This document shows positions 11,501 to 21,649 of a stretch of 64,000 nucleotides of DNA, in pieces. Source of the stretch: Mimachlamys varia (Eukaryota; Mollusca; Bivalvia; Pectinida; Pectinidae); the NCBI GenBank assembly GCA_947623455.1, contig OX392533.1:30564229-30628228 (forward strand). The letters are read 5' to 3'. Each line of letters starts with the position of its first letter. Position 1 is the stretch's first letter. A program made the position numbers and the translations under genes. The notes beneath the pieces are model-generated. The model made no database searches. It saw only the letters and a program-made list of their open reading frames with translations, and had not been told where the DNA came from.

Positions 11501-13107
11501 ATAGCATACATCATTGAAATGCAATGTAAATATCACAAAATGAATAGCATACATCATCGAAATGCAATGTAAATATCACATAGTGAATCACAAACATTAT
11601 CGAAAATTCAATGTAAATATCACAATAAAATTCAAAAACTAATCGAAATACAATGTAAATATCACAAAATGAATAGCATACATCATTGAAATGCAATGTA
11701 AATATCACAAAATGAATAGCATACATCATCGAAATGCAATGTAAATATCACATAGTGAATCACAAACATTATCGAAAATTCAATGTAAATATCACAATAA
11801 AATTCAAAAACTAATCGAAATGCAATGTAAATATCACAAAATGAATAGCATACATCATTGAAATGCAATGTAAATATAACATAGTGAATCACAGACATTA
11901 TCAAAAATACAATTTAAATATCACAATTAAATTCAAAAACTAATCGAAAAACAATGTAAATATCACACAATGAATCACAGACATCATCGGGAATACACTG
12001 TAAATATCACAAATGGATAGCATACGTCATCGAAGTACAATGTAAATATAGAACAATGAATCACATACCTAATTAAAATACCATGGAAATATTACAAAAT
12101 GAATAGCATACACCATCCTAAAACAATGTAAATAACACACAATGAATCACAGACAACATCGAAAATTCAATGTAAAGATCACACAATGAATCATATATAC
12201 AACGTCGAGATAACAATGTACCTATCACAATAAATTTCAAAACTTTTCCAAATACAATGTGAATATTACCCAATGAATCACAGACATTTTTGAGAATAGA
12301 CTGTAAATATCACACAATAAATATCAGAAATACAATGTAAATATCGAACAATGAATCATAGACACAATCGATAAATCAATGTAAATAACACACAATGAAG
12401 CACAGACGCTATCGAAAATACATATACAATGTAAATATTTAATGCTAAATAACATACATCGTCAAAAATGCAATGCAGCTATCACATACAGAACAGACAT
12501 AATTCAAAATACATTGCAAACACAACACACGGAATATTATACACCATCACAAATACAACGTAAATAGCACGTATTGACTTAGTGATATTGATAGAACACA
12601 ATGTGTGTTGACCTGTCTATTTCAAACGGTCAATACTAGGATTTTAAAATGAGTTCTAAATATAACAAATACATGTAACAATAGAGAGAAATTCTGATTT
12701 CAACGATTATTATCTACAATATTTTTTCATAGATTGCTACACATATTTTGTAAAACCATAAGGTATGACAGTTGATTTAAATAATTCTTCAATACGATAT
12801 TTTGTATATACTGTTACACTATTTTTCACTAGGTATAAGGCATAGATATACAAAAAAATCGTACATTAGGAACAGTATTGTCAGACTTTAACACCTTTAA
12901 ACTAATCTATCATTTAATCCAATATGCAGGATCAATACTGCTGCCATAAGATGTGCTCTGAACGCATTGGGGGCACTGTCTCCCCGCTGTGTAAGTATTG
13001 AAGACCTGAAGGCGTACACCATCGTGTCTGAGCTGATAACCAGACAGCCATTCGATCTCAGTGGCAACGTAAGCTTTCAAACTTTCGCCGAGCCAGCCAT
13101 GGCTTAA
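5589..13107 (+). CDS. Gene B: complete five-exon gene for a 208-aa secreted orphan protein, paralogue of gene A
   Basis: Exons: 5589-5616, 6203-6395, 9958-10034, 11205-11355 and 12930-13107. All four introns are GT-AG and the phases chain exactly (1, 2, 1, 2). The exons sum to 627 nt, which is 208 codons plus TAA. The 77-nt exon 3 was found because exons 2 and 4 are out of phase without an insert of length 2 mod 3. Start: the ATG at 5589 opens a hydrophobic stretch (MILFAAIVIG...), a short signal peptide probably cut near residue 12-17. The mature part has seven Cys (23, 73, 87, 111, 122, 158, 170), an acidic/Leu-rich central segment and N-glycosylation sequons at N90 and N196. Exons 4-5 match gene A closely, so the two are tandem duplicates about 4 kb apart in the same orientation. 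No catalytic motif is visible and I do not recognise the family; function is unknown. An ATTGG (inverted CCAAT) near 5495 could belong to the promoter. Confidence 0.85.
6633..6790. mobile_element. Fold-back (MITE-like) element in gene B intron 2
   Basis: The arms 'aaggattaacttgaatct...' and '...agattcaagttaatcctt' are reverse complements over about 65 bp with a short central loop. There is no coding capacity. It lies 240 bases inside intron 2 of gene B. Confidence 0.8.
7160..7365 (+). mobile_element. tRNA-derived SINE in gene B intron 2
   Basis: The head 'ctggccaaatgattaaggcg' at about 7170 resembles the D-arm / A-box of class II tRNAs (Leu/Ser type). The body is unrelated and the copy ends in a simple tail (cattaaacataaataaatg). 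A good B-box is missing, so the copy is old or the head is damaged. Confidence 0.6.
8627..8850 (+). mobile_element. Possible SINE with pol III B-box in gene B intron 2
   Basis: 'gtgggttcgaggac' at 8691-8704 is close to the B-box, with 'ggagtggttgtctggc' about 50 bases upstream as a candidate A-box. The GC content is higher than in the surrounding intron. Two overlapping frames are open here, but they match nothing I know. Confidence 0.45.
9340..9600 (+). repeat. Dispersed repeat in gene B intron 2
   Basis: GC-richer block containing 'ggtgctgccatttcggcgc' and 'gagcagacaggaacaagtgg', phrases of the kind common in dispersed repeats of marine invertebrates. It lies 360 bases upstream of gene B exon 3. 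I see no exon in it. Confidence 0.4.
11332..12470 (+). repeat. ~43-bp minisatellite covering the exon 4 / intron 4 junction of gene B
   Basis: Units of roughly 40-45 bp alternate 'aatgtaaatatcac' with 'gaatcacaaacattatcgaaa'. The first unit includes the last ~23 coding bases of gene B exon 4 (acagacataatcgagagt) and the true donor AAT|GTAAAT at 11355/11356. At least 16 later copies of the donor-like 'aatgtaaat' follow. A near-identical higher-order block of ~172 bp repeats between about 11375 and 11905. Copies right of 11900 are progressively diverged and the array fades out near 12470. The homologous junction in gene A (1041/1042) has no array, so it arose in gene B after duplication. Open frames on the opposite strand of this block are repeat artefacts. 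Confidence 0.9.
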
Positions 13108-13150
13108 TCTTTTGTAAGATGCAGTAACTCGGACCAGTGATGAAACAATA

Positions 13151-13400
13151 CAAATATTTATCAAAATAAACTTAATTCTGTTTTGCTACATGCATCAATA
13201 CAAATATTTATCAAAATAAACTTAATTCTGTTTTGCTACATGAATCAATACAAATATTTATCAAAATAAACTTAATTCTGTTTTGCTACATGCATCAATA
13301 CAAATATTTATCAAAATAAACTTAATTCTGTTTTGCTACATGAATCAATACAAATATTTATCAAAATAAACTTAATTCTGTCTTGCTACATGAATAATTC
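13151..13400 (+). repeat. Five 50-bp tandem copies with a poly(A) signal in each, 3' end of gene B
   Basis: A 50-bp unit (caaatatttatcaaaataaa...) is repeated five times starting 44 bases after the stop codon of gene B. Each unit holds AATAAA, at 13165 and then every 50 bases. One base in the join alternates between units (tgcatc/tgaatc), which suggests the array grew in 100-bp steps. Position and orientation make these plausible multiple poly(A) signals for gene B. Confidence 0.9.
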
Positions 13401-13952
13401 ATTTATGTAATGAAACGGCTTGTTTGATTGGATTCAATTTTATGACGTCATTGACAACGTCATATTTCTCCTGAGCGTGATGTCATGTTTCCGACTTTTG
13501 AGCGATTGAAGTATATTGGTATGCCTAAATTGTTTGTGTTTCCGTTAACTGGTGTGTTATTGCTTGTGTGAACATAAATAAATCTAAATTTGAAAATAAT
13601 GATAGGGAAAGACCTCAACATATTTCCAATAAAAAGTTAAATTCATATGCACGATTCGATATATAAATAGTTTTAAACCTACAAAATGAATAAAAGTTCA
13701 TCGTAATTATGTATGGCTTATAATGATTTAATGATTTGTAAACTTTGAATGATTAATGCAAGATTGAAGTTCCGGTCACAAACAGATTATCATTAAAATA
13801 AAGTATTTGTTGGTGATCTTTTTAGTAGAGTTAGTATATGTTCCCGTAGATTCAGCTAAATTTCTGTAATTGGACATTTGAGAATCTGAAAATTTGAAAA
13901 TACGTTGTGGTAACGCACAACTCACCAAAAGTACGTGCATACAGTACATGTA

Positions 13953-15290
13953 CGAGGGGTGTTCCAAAAATAATGTCACTTGCATCGGTGCTCATATAGC
14001 GGAAGTGCTTTTGGTCATTTTAATTTGCTCTGCCCTTCAAAATACTCTCTGCCAGCCAGAACATACCTTTTTAGCCGGTCAATCCATTTTTGGAAGCATT
14101 TTTCATACTCTTCAATGGGTACACCCATCAGACACTGACAAACAGCAGATCCAAGGGTATTTCTCGAATTGTATCCCCTTCCAGATAAATGATATTTCAG
14201 TTTTGGAAAGAGAAAATAGTCGCAAGGTGCCAAGTCTGGCGAATACGGAGGGTGCGGAAGGACGGTAACCTTCTCTGACTCCAAAAAGTCAGTCACAATA
14301 CGTGCCTTGTGAGCAGGTGCATTATCATGCAAAAGTTGGACATACTTAAGTCCTGTTTTGGGGCGGCGACTTTTGTAGTAGTTCTTCAACTTTCTCAGAA
14401 CAACGTTTTTATAGAACTTGCCCGTGACCGTTCTGCCTTTTGGCACCGGGATTTGAATAGCTGGACCCTTATTAGTGAAAAAAATAGCATACAAAACCTT
14501 CTTTACCGTTCGTATTCGTTTGGCAATACTTGGGCGTCTGGCATTTTTAGTGGCCCATATTCGGTTGGCAACCTTCCGCTTTGGTTTAAAATAATACACC
14601 CAGGTCTCACCACCAGTGACTTTATAATCAAAAGCCTTTTTACTATATTTTTGGTACATTTTGAGAAGTTTTTTTGCCATTGTTACACGCGTCTTCTTTT
14701 GCTCATCCGTTAACAAATGGGGTATCCATCTTGCATTTATCTTTCTAACTTTTAGGTGTTTCTTCAAAATTACATGAACTCATGCTAACGACAAGTTTGT
14801 CATTCGAGCCAATTGTCTTTCGGTGAATCGAGCATCAGTTTGGAGGATATTTCGGATTTTTTCTATGTTACTTTTGGTCGTAGTTGTTGCAGGACGACCT
14901 GGGTGAGCAGCATCTTTCAGTTGCTGCTGGCCAGCACTAAATTTACCTACCCACCTACAAACAGTCATGTGAGACATTTGGCCCTCCCGATAAATGTCAC
15001 ACACCTCGCTGTGAATATCTACAGCCTTTATGCCGAGTAATGACGTACCTTTTATATAGGCCCTAATTTCAAGTTCATTTTCAGCTCGTTTTCCTGTCAT
15101 TTTGTGTCTAGTCTAACGAATAGGCTATGAAACGATGTACACTGTACCGAAGCCAGTGAACGTGTGGACGAGATATTTACCTGTGTCATGAGCCAGTGAT
15201 CACTCAATCGACACGAGGTGGTTTTGTGCATAAATTGCAAGATTTCCGCGAAATAAAGCACAGATGACATTATTTATGGAACACCCCTCG
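13953..15290 (-). mobile_element. mariner-family DNA transposon, 1338 bp, near intact
   Basis: Terminal inverted repeats of 26 bp (13953-13978 and 15265-15290, beginning CGAGGGGTGTTCC) differ at one base. They are flanked by the TA dinucleotides that Tc1/mariner elements duplicate (13951-13952 and 15291-15292). One transposase frame fills the element on the - strand. The near-perfect ends and a single nonsense codon suggest a fairly recent insertion, about 850 bp downstream of gene B. The chromosomal target is a short palindrome (gtacatg/TA...TA/tgtac). Confidence 0.93.
14015..15100 (-). pseudogene. mariner transposase, one in-frame stop and first catalytic Asp lost
   Basis: The frame runs from ATG at 15100 to a stop at 14015-14017, 361 positions, about the usual mariner transposase length. 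The N-terminal ~105 residues are the helix-turn-helix DNA-binding region (..VCRWVGKF.., ..HPGRP..). A TGA at 14780-14782 interrupts it, with the same frame continuing on both sides. The C-terminal catalytic domain carries the mariner signatures RWIPHLLT, HDNAPAH and YSPDLAPCD. The second and third acidic residues are 34 residues apart, as in D,D34D enzymes. The first one is lost: the usual TGDETW reads TGGETW (codon GGT at 14609-14611, consistent with one A-to-G change). So this copy should be inactive, although its ends could still be moved by an active relative. Confidence 0.93.
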
Positions 15291-16790
15291 TATGTACACA
15301 ACGTTCAGACCGTTAAAACAGGGTGCACAAAACTGGACTATCTATATATCGTTCGTTCATCTGCGCAGTTCTCTTCGCACACACGCTGCAATATTTTAGC
15401 CGATTGGTCGATCAATATTACGGAATTGAAAAATATGGAACCCTCTTGACGAATAAGGAACAATGCATCATTTTAATTGGAATTGTGTAAATTTTACAAT
15501 GTACAATAATATAAACTGTATTACAGTGGGTCATGAGGCAAACAAGAACGGGTTTAGCTCCCAGGTAACAGACCAGGTATATTCGAAATATTTTTTTGAT
15601 TATTGGCCAGTGTTTAACCTATCATGTGTCTGATAAAGACAGCTGATACGTGTTACATTGTGACCGTTATGAAAACAAAATGGTTATTTCTGGCCGTATA
15701 GCAACTGCCCCCTTCACCTGTAATTTTACACCTATGTGAGTGATGTCAGTGCCTCGGGCGGGTACACAGTTAATAATCACACAGGTTTGTATCGTGCACA
15801 CATGCACACATCGTGCAAACACGGTGCAAAAACCGTTCACACATATTGCGCTCATCGCACATGGTGTTAGGTTGTGCGATCCCTTAACTGTAGTATAAAC
15901 ATCATAGTCATGTGTAGGGAGTAATATTTTGGCCTATAAGCTTTATAAATGAAGCTATTTTAAGTCTAGAGTCGAAATTCGGTGCCGAAACCGATTGAAA
16001 AAAAGCAAGGCAGAATATAATATCTGCTTTTGATTGCTAGCTTCCTCCTGGAAGGGGGACTTATTCCAGGTAACATATTTTTGAAGGAGATTGGTGTGCT
16101 TACTTTCAGGAAATGGCAAGTTAATTCAAATCGAAAGAAGAATTATTTGTTAAAATTTGACAGAAATAATCTTTTTTATAACTGATATTGAAAATTTAAA
16201 AACAGAAAAAAAAACAATTTCAATTTATAGCATCTGTGAAAACTGAGCGTTATTGGCGAAACCTAATATAGCTTGGCAAACTACATTGGTTATCATGTCC
16301 ATCATCACCTCGTTATTACAAACATAATATAACGAAATCTAACAATGGATAATTATTATCCATTAACAGAACAATGGACTTATTTGATAGTTATTACATA
16401 CAAATTGAAGAGGATGAACGAAACCAAAAGGCCATGCATTCTATCGTCGGTATTTTGTTTTTTATCATTATTTCGGTAAATGTATGCTCTATCGCCAGTA
16501 GATATTTCGAAATGACATGACTTACATTCCCACGACTATTAACAAGGACGAGAACGACACACCGAACACCACACAGTGACGTTGGCAGTTTTACAAATAT
16601 GGAAAATGTTCAGTTTCAATTATTGACGAACAAGACCTAATATTTTGCTAGTTTAGCCGAATATGTATCAAACAAGAATGTCACCATGTACTCAAATGAA
16701 TTAAAATATACTATTTCTAAAAAAATAAAATCAGAAGCTATCAAAAAGTCAAAACAATCAAAACCAGAACTAATTATTGATTAGACCATG
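15291..16790. other. Non-coding flank, nothing recognised
   Basis: AT-rich sequence after the mariner insertion. No exon with a convincing acceptor/donor pair, no repeat family and no RNA gene could be recognised. A cluster of 'gtgca(c/a)aca' words at 15780-15860 is the only local pattern. Confidence 0.4.
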
Positions 16791-16794
16791 TGCA

Positions 16795-17530
16795 AAATAT
16801 AAACAAAAATAACATTTGCAAGGAGACCCATGAAAAATTACAAGATAATAATATCAGCTATTCTGGAAGAGTAAGCGTGCTCTTTGGCAAATATTTGGTC
16901 CGATATTGAAAATGGTATTATTATTTTGTATATATTGGTCAAAGTTTAAGTAAATATCCATGTGAGCAGCTGGTTAATAGATTATTACGATCGATTTGGT
17001 TAGCAAATCTCAAGATGGACAGTAGCCTTCTAAAGCTCTCGGTGAGCTTGGAAAGTATGTTGTGAGTACGAGTTTATATATAACCTCAAGTATAGCAAAC
17101 CCCTTGTTATTTAAGACAACACATCGTCGATATACCCGAATATGAAATTATGAGATTCGGTAAGGTTTGTGTAACCTGTCCTGATAATTTAGCATCGTAT
17201 GAAAACAAAAACAAGTCAGCTTATTTGAAAAATTTTCTCCATACTCAACAAATATATAGTTAACAGGGAATTCAGTTATCAGTATAATTCATCTTAGTTT
17301 TTTTATGTGTTTTACATGTTCGAAGATAGCTATATATGTTTTATCGTCGACTACATGTCTTGGCGAAGAAAGCTCTCATAATGAGAGATCAACAACATTC
17401 TTGTACAAGGTGGGAAAATCAGACTTTTCGATTGACGAAACATTTTTGAGGAGAGAAAAATCAGAAGATTTAATAAATTTTCAAAATCCACATCCTGTCA
17501 ATTTCACTTTTGCAGTACCTCCAGACTGAG
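16795..17530 (-). mobile_element. Decayed family 1 retroelement copy
   Basis: 16797-16880 matches the 3' part of the family (ctggaagagtaagcgt). 17100-17200 and 17360-17530 match the reverse-transcriptase region of the copy at 21650-23040, including 'agaaagctctcataatgagag'. Frameshifts and deletions have destroyed the coding frame. Confidence 0.65.
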
Positions 17531-17834
17531 AAATAATGAAGGCAGATAAAAAGACACTCATTGAAAATTTTACAAAATATATCTTAGTTCTTATTTCAAC
17601 ATAGTTTTGAAAATAACATATGCATGCATTACATACTTATTAACAATTGATAGAACAAAATTTCAAATACATTTCCTTTTCGTCATAATATCAAAACGTA
17701 TACATACAGGGCAAAGAAGTAACTCCAACAGTGTAGACAAATTGGTGCTGTCAATTTTTTGGAGCAATCCACTCCTTTATCAAGACACAAAGAAACATTA
17801 GATATTTACATTACATAAAATACAATATTAAAAG

Positions 17835-17965
17835 TATAAGAATACATTTTAAATCAATAAGCCTTTTGGCTAGTGTTAGCCGAAAGCAGAATTTTAAAAT
17901 AACAGCATGGCGATTCTGTCTTCTTCTAACACTAAGGGCTTATTGATTTAAAATAAATTCTTATA
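17835..17965. mobile_element. Fold-back (MITE-like) element
   Basis: Arms of ~45 bp, 'tttaaatcaataagcc...ctagtgttag' and 'ctaacacta..ggcttattgatttaaa', are reverse complements around a ~40-bp centre. Confidence 0.8.
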
Positions 17966-18352
17966 CAATATTTTTATTCGATTATTTCTGAACAAATACA
18001 CATGTACATTTAAACTTCCTTCATTTTAAATTATAATTACAGTTCTTGGCGGTCAATTTTATCGATCTCACCATTAAGACAACCTCACTATTTAGACCAT
18101 TTTCGTCCAGCTCCCAAGGTGGTCTTAGTAACGAAATTTCTCTGTATTTTCATTATTCACTGGTCGAAATCGGTGCCCTTTGTGGCGATGTCTATTTTCG
18201 AGTGTGATCTGATGTCCAACAGAAGTAGCTTATCGATGTTACTGCTTTCAGTTGTTATACAATAATGTTCAATGCTGCTTACTTTTAATTTGTTCCGTTC
18301 GATTGGTTTTATCTAGCCGTTCGTCCTCTGCCTCCAGGCCCCGGCTCCATCA

Positions 18353-18462
18353 CTTTCCTTAACTTAAGGAAATTCCTTAACTTAAAAATCTCAATATGAA
18401 AGCATTACAGAATTTAAGGAAAGTTCCTTAACTAAGGATTTCCCCTTAAATTCTGTAATGCT
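18353..18462. mobile_element. Fold-back element, family 3
   Basis: The palindrome is built on 'gcattacagaatttaagg' and its complement 'ccttaaattctgtaatgc' with repeated 'ccttaactta' words. A diverged relative with the same words is at 39640-39790. Confidence 0.7.
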
Positions 18463-18545
18463 TTTCTATGGCCAGTCCACTTACATATAAAAACAAATGT
18501 AACTGCTTAGTGGTTAAGTCATTTTGTCCGTTACATTTCGCTTTG

Positions 18546-19823
18546 TCTGTGTACAAGTGGTGCCTTTGTCTGTGTACGATGGTGTCTTTGTCTGTATACA
18601 TGTGGTGTCTTTGTCAGTGTACAAGTGGTGCCTTTGTCTGTGTACAGGCGGTGTCTTTGTCTGTATACATGTGGTGTCTTTGCCAGTGTACAGGTGGTGT
18701 TTTTGTCTGTGTACAGGTGGTGTCTTTGTCTGTGTACAGATGAAGTCTTTGTCTGTGTACAGATGAAGTCTTTGTCTGTGTACAGGTGGTGTCTTTGTCT
18801 GAGTACAGGTGGTGTCTTTGTCTGAGTACAGGTGGTGTCTTTGTCTGTGTACAGGTAGTGTCTCTGTCTGTACAGATGGTGTCTTTGTCTGTGTACAGGT
18901 GTTGTTTCTGTCTGTACAGATGGTGTCTTTGTCTGTGTACAGATGGTGTCTTTGTCTGTGAACAGATGGTGTCTTTGTCTGAGTACAGGTGGTGTCTTTG
19001 TCTGAGTACAGGTGGTGTCTTTGTCTGAGTACAGGTGGTGTCTTTGTCTGGGTACAGGTGGTGTCTTTGTCTGTGTACAGATGGTGTCTTTGTCTGTGTA
19101 CAGATGGTGTCTTTGTCTGTGTACAGATGGTGTCTTTGTCTGTGTACAGGTGGTGTCTTTGTCTGTGTACAGATGGTGTCTTTGTCTGTGTACAGATGGT
19201 GTCTTTGTCTGTGTACAGGTGGTGTCTTTGTCTGTGTACAGATGGTGTCTTTGTCTGTGTACAGGTGGTGTCTTTGTCTGTGTACAGATGGTGTCTTTGT
19301 CTGTGTACAGGTGATGTCTTTGTCTGTGTACAGGTGATGTCTTTGTCTGTGTACAGATGGTGTCTTTGTCTGTATACAGGTGATGTCTTTGTCTGTGTAC
19401 AGGTGGTGTCTCTGTCTGTGTACAGGTGGTGTCTTTGTCTGTGTACAGATGGTGTCTTTGTCTGTGTACAGGTGGTGTCTTTGTCTGTGTACAGATAGTG
19501 TCTTTGTCTGTGTACAGATGATGTCTTTGTCTGTGTAGAGGTGGTGTCTTTGTCTGTGTACAGGTGGTGTCTTTGTCTGTGTACAGGTGGTGTCTTTGTC
19601 TGTATACAGGTGGTGTCTTTGTCTGTGTACAGGTGGTGTCTTTGTCTGTATACAGGTGGTGTCTTTGTCTGTGTACAGGTGGTGTCTTTGTCTGTGTACA
19701 GGTGGTGTCTTTGTCTGTGTACAGGTGGTGTCTTTGTCTGTGTACAGGTGGTGTCTTTGTCTGTGTACAGGTGATGTCTTTGTCTGTGTACAGATGGTGT
19801 CTTTGTCTGCGTACAGGTTATGT
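18546..19823 (+). repeat. 23-bp minisatellite, about 55 copies
   Basis: The unit 'gtgtctttgtctgtgtacagg' plus two variable bases is repeated head to tail with few changes (cagatg/caggtg variants, occasional gagtac). Two shorter units (about 20 bp, ctgtacagatg) occur near 18865 and 18915. Because 23 is not divisible by 3 and the unit lacks stops, all three + frames stay open. The resulting repetitive 'SLSVYRWCLC' peptides are artefacts. Confidence 0.97.
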
Positions 19824-19829
19824 CTTTTA

Positions 19830-20815
19830 GGCTGATGTCAATACTAGCTTTTTATGTTATTTTTCCTTATGATTATTTGTATTGATATCAGTCATGTTCA
19901 TCATGTCTGTGCTCACAGTACTCGTCATCTTGTAGATTACTCAACTTGAAACCTGCAGCTTGTCTATGTGTTTCAGTATTTTAAAATTTCTTTATGGTTT
20001 GAATGTCGTATACTCTAACCTTTCATCATACAATGTACCATTCCGGAGGTTCGGAAGAACAGACAAAACAAATCGTCGGCATAGTCTCGTGAAAAATGAC
20101 ATAAATGGGTGTTATTGGTTACACTCGCGGGGAAATGTGTACCTGGTGACGGTCCACTTCGTCATACATCTAAGTCAAAGTCATTTGCAGGGTCGGGCAA
20201 CCATATATTAACTGTTCATAGGTAGCCGCTTGCCATTGATTGAATTGTTCGATGATTATATACATTGTATCTTGATTACCGGACCACATTGCGTCCATTG
20301 ATATAATATATCGAATATACTGTAGTCCACCAAAGTGGTGAACTCTTGTTTATTACATCAATACTTTGGACTTCATAACTTTAGAATTTGTAAATGGTTC
20401 AGTTTTGTTTACTTATTTTCTACAAACAGTAACGGCGACTTCAGCCCTGATCCTTGAACTGTCATTAACTGTGTTCATGCTTGAGAACGATCAATGTCTG
20501 TAGTCAAGTAAGGTTAATCAGAGAGCTGGGAATGCTGGGAACAAACATTTAAGGTGTTCCAATACTTGAACTTTGTATTCAGTTTGACCAGAAATGAAGT
20601 CGTAAGAACTATGACATGGGAATTGGGATTGGTTATATGGACTCAGCAAAACGGCGAATGCTTATAAATACTGCACCCGGATATTGAAAACAAGCTTTCT
20701 TCTCATTGCTAATTCATTAAATATCTATATCTCACAAGTCCACATGGTTAACATGATATATAGAACAAGTAACTGTTTTGGTACATCTCCGTTTTATTAT
20801 ATAGAGGATATATTC
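19830..20815. other. Non-coding, nothing recognised
   Basis: Single-copy looking AT-rich DNA between the 23-bp minisatellite and a fold-back element. No supported exon. Confidence 0.4.
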
Positions 20816-20816
20816 A

Positions 20817-20952
20817 GTAATACCAAATAGATATCACGAATGGGACTAATGTTTTGATATTTTTCACGAGTGCGCAGAACGAGTGAAAAATTTCAAAATA
20901 TTAGTCCCACTCGTGACTAAGTGAGTGATCGTGATATATATTTGGTATTTCT
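20817..20952. mobile_element. Fold-back element with ~60-bp arms
   Basis: Left arm 'aataccaaatagatatcac..gggactaatgtttt' pairs with right arm '..aaaatattagtccca..gtgatatatatttggtatt'. The centre 'cacgagtgcgcagaacgagtg' is nearly self-complementary, so one long hairpin is possible. The element at 24086-24255 may be related: both carry cacgagt and tcaaaatat words. Confidence 0.8.
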
Positions 20953-21649
20953 TATGATACTGTTCGATATTCTGTGTATTACGTTTGTATAGCAAAACCT
21001 TCCCGGGCAGCTTATAAGTTTCCCAAATGTCGTTTGTAAGAAGTGTTTTGATTGGTCAAATCAGGAAAAGTGATATTTTTCAATTATATTTCTCACTAGT
21101 AAAAACATATCACTTTTATAGAATGAATATTTTTCCATATTTCACCAGTAAAAACGTCATAACTTTTCAACAATGGGTACCATCCATGTCAGTTAATTTG
21201 TTTGTTTGTGCGTGTTATTTTATTTCCAGCAAGTGGTTAACTTGTGTCAAGTAGCCAATTCATGTTTGGGTAAAATATTGTTGTCTAGGGAGACAGCGTA
21301 ACAACATGACTACAAATATCACGCAATCGAATCCCTTACTGTTTTAACACGGTAATATTTCTGTCGTGGTCAAATAGTTGTAAATGTAATCAATATAAGT
21401 CATTGATATTTCACAATTGAAAGCTTTTCACAAGTATGAACAAACATAATTATAAATTGTAAGTATGTACTATAAGCCCTTGCAAGTTTATTATTATACT
21501 ATATTTTTAATTTAAAACACTACTGATTATGTCACTACCCAATCAAACACAAATGTTAATTGTAATTGGGTAACGATTAAGGATTTTGTTTAGTTCATGA
21601 GATCATCAATCCAATGGAACACGAGGTAAATTGCGTAAGCGAGAAAAAA
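20953..21649. other. Non-coding, nothing recognised
   Basis: AT-rich sequence between a fold-back element and the 3' end of the retroelement copy at 21650. No supported gene. Confidence 0.4.

Noticed and set aside
11375..11904. - strand frames of 60-73 codons repeating each other
   Set aside because: They are translations of the intronic ~43-bp array of gene B.
18468..19835. Overlapping + frames encoding Cys/Val/Leu repeats
   Set aside because: Products of the 23-bp minisatellite; all three frames are open for the same reason.
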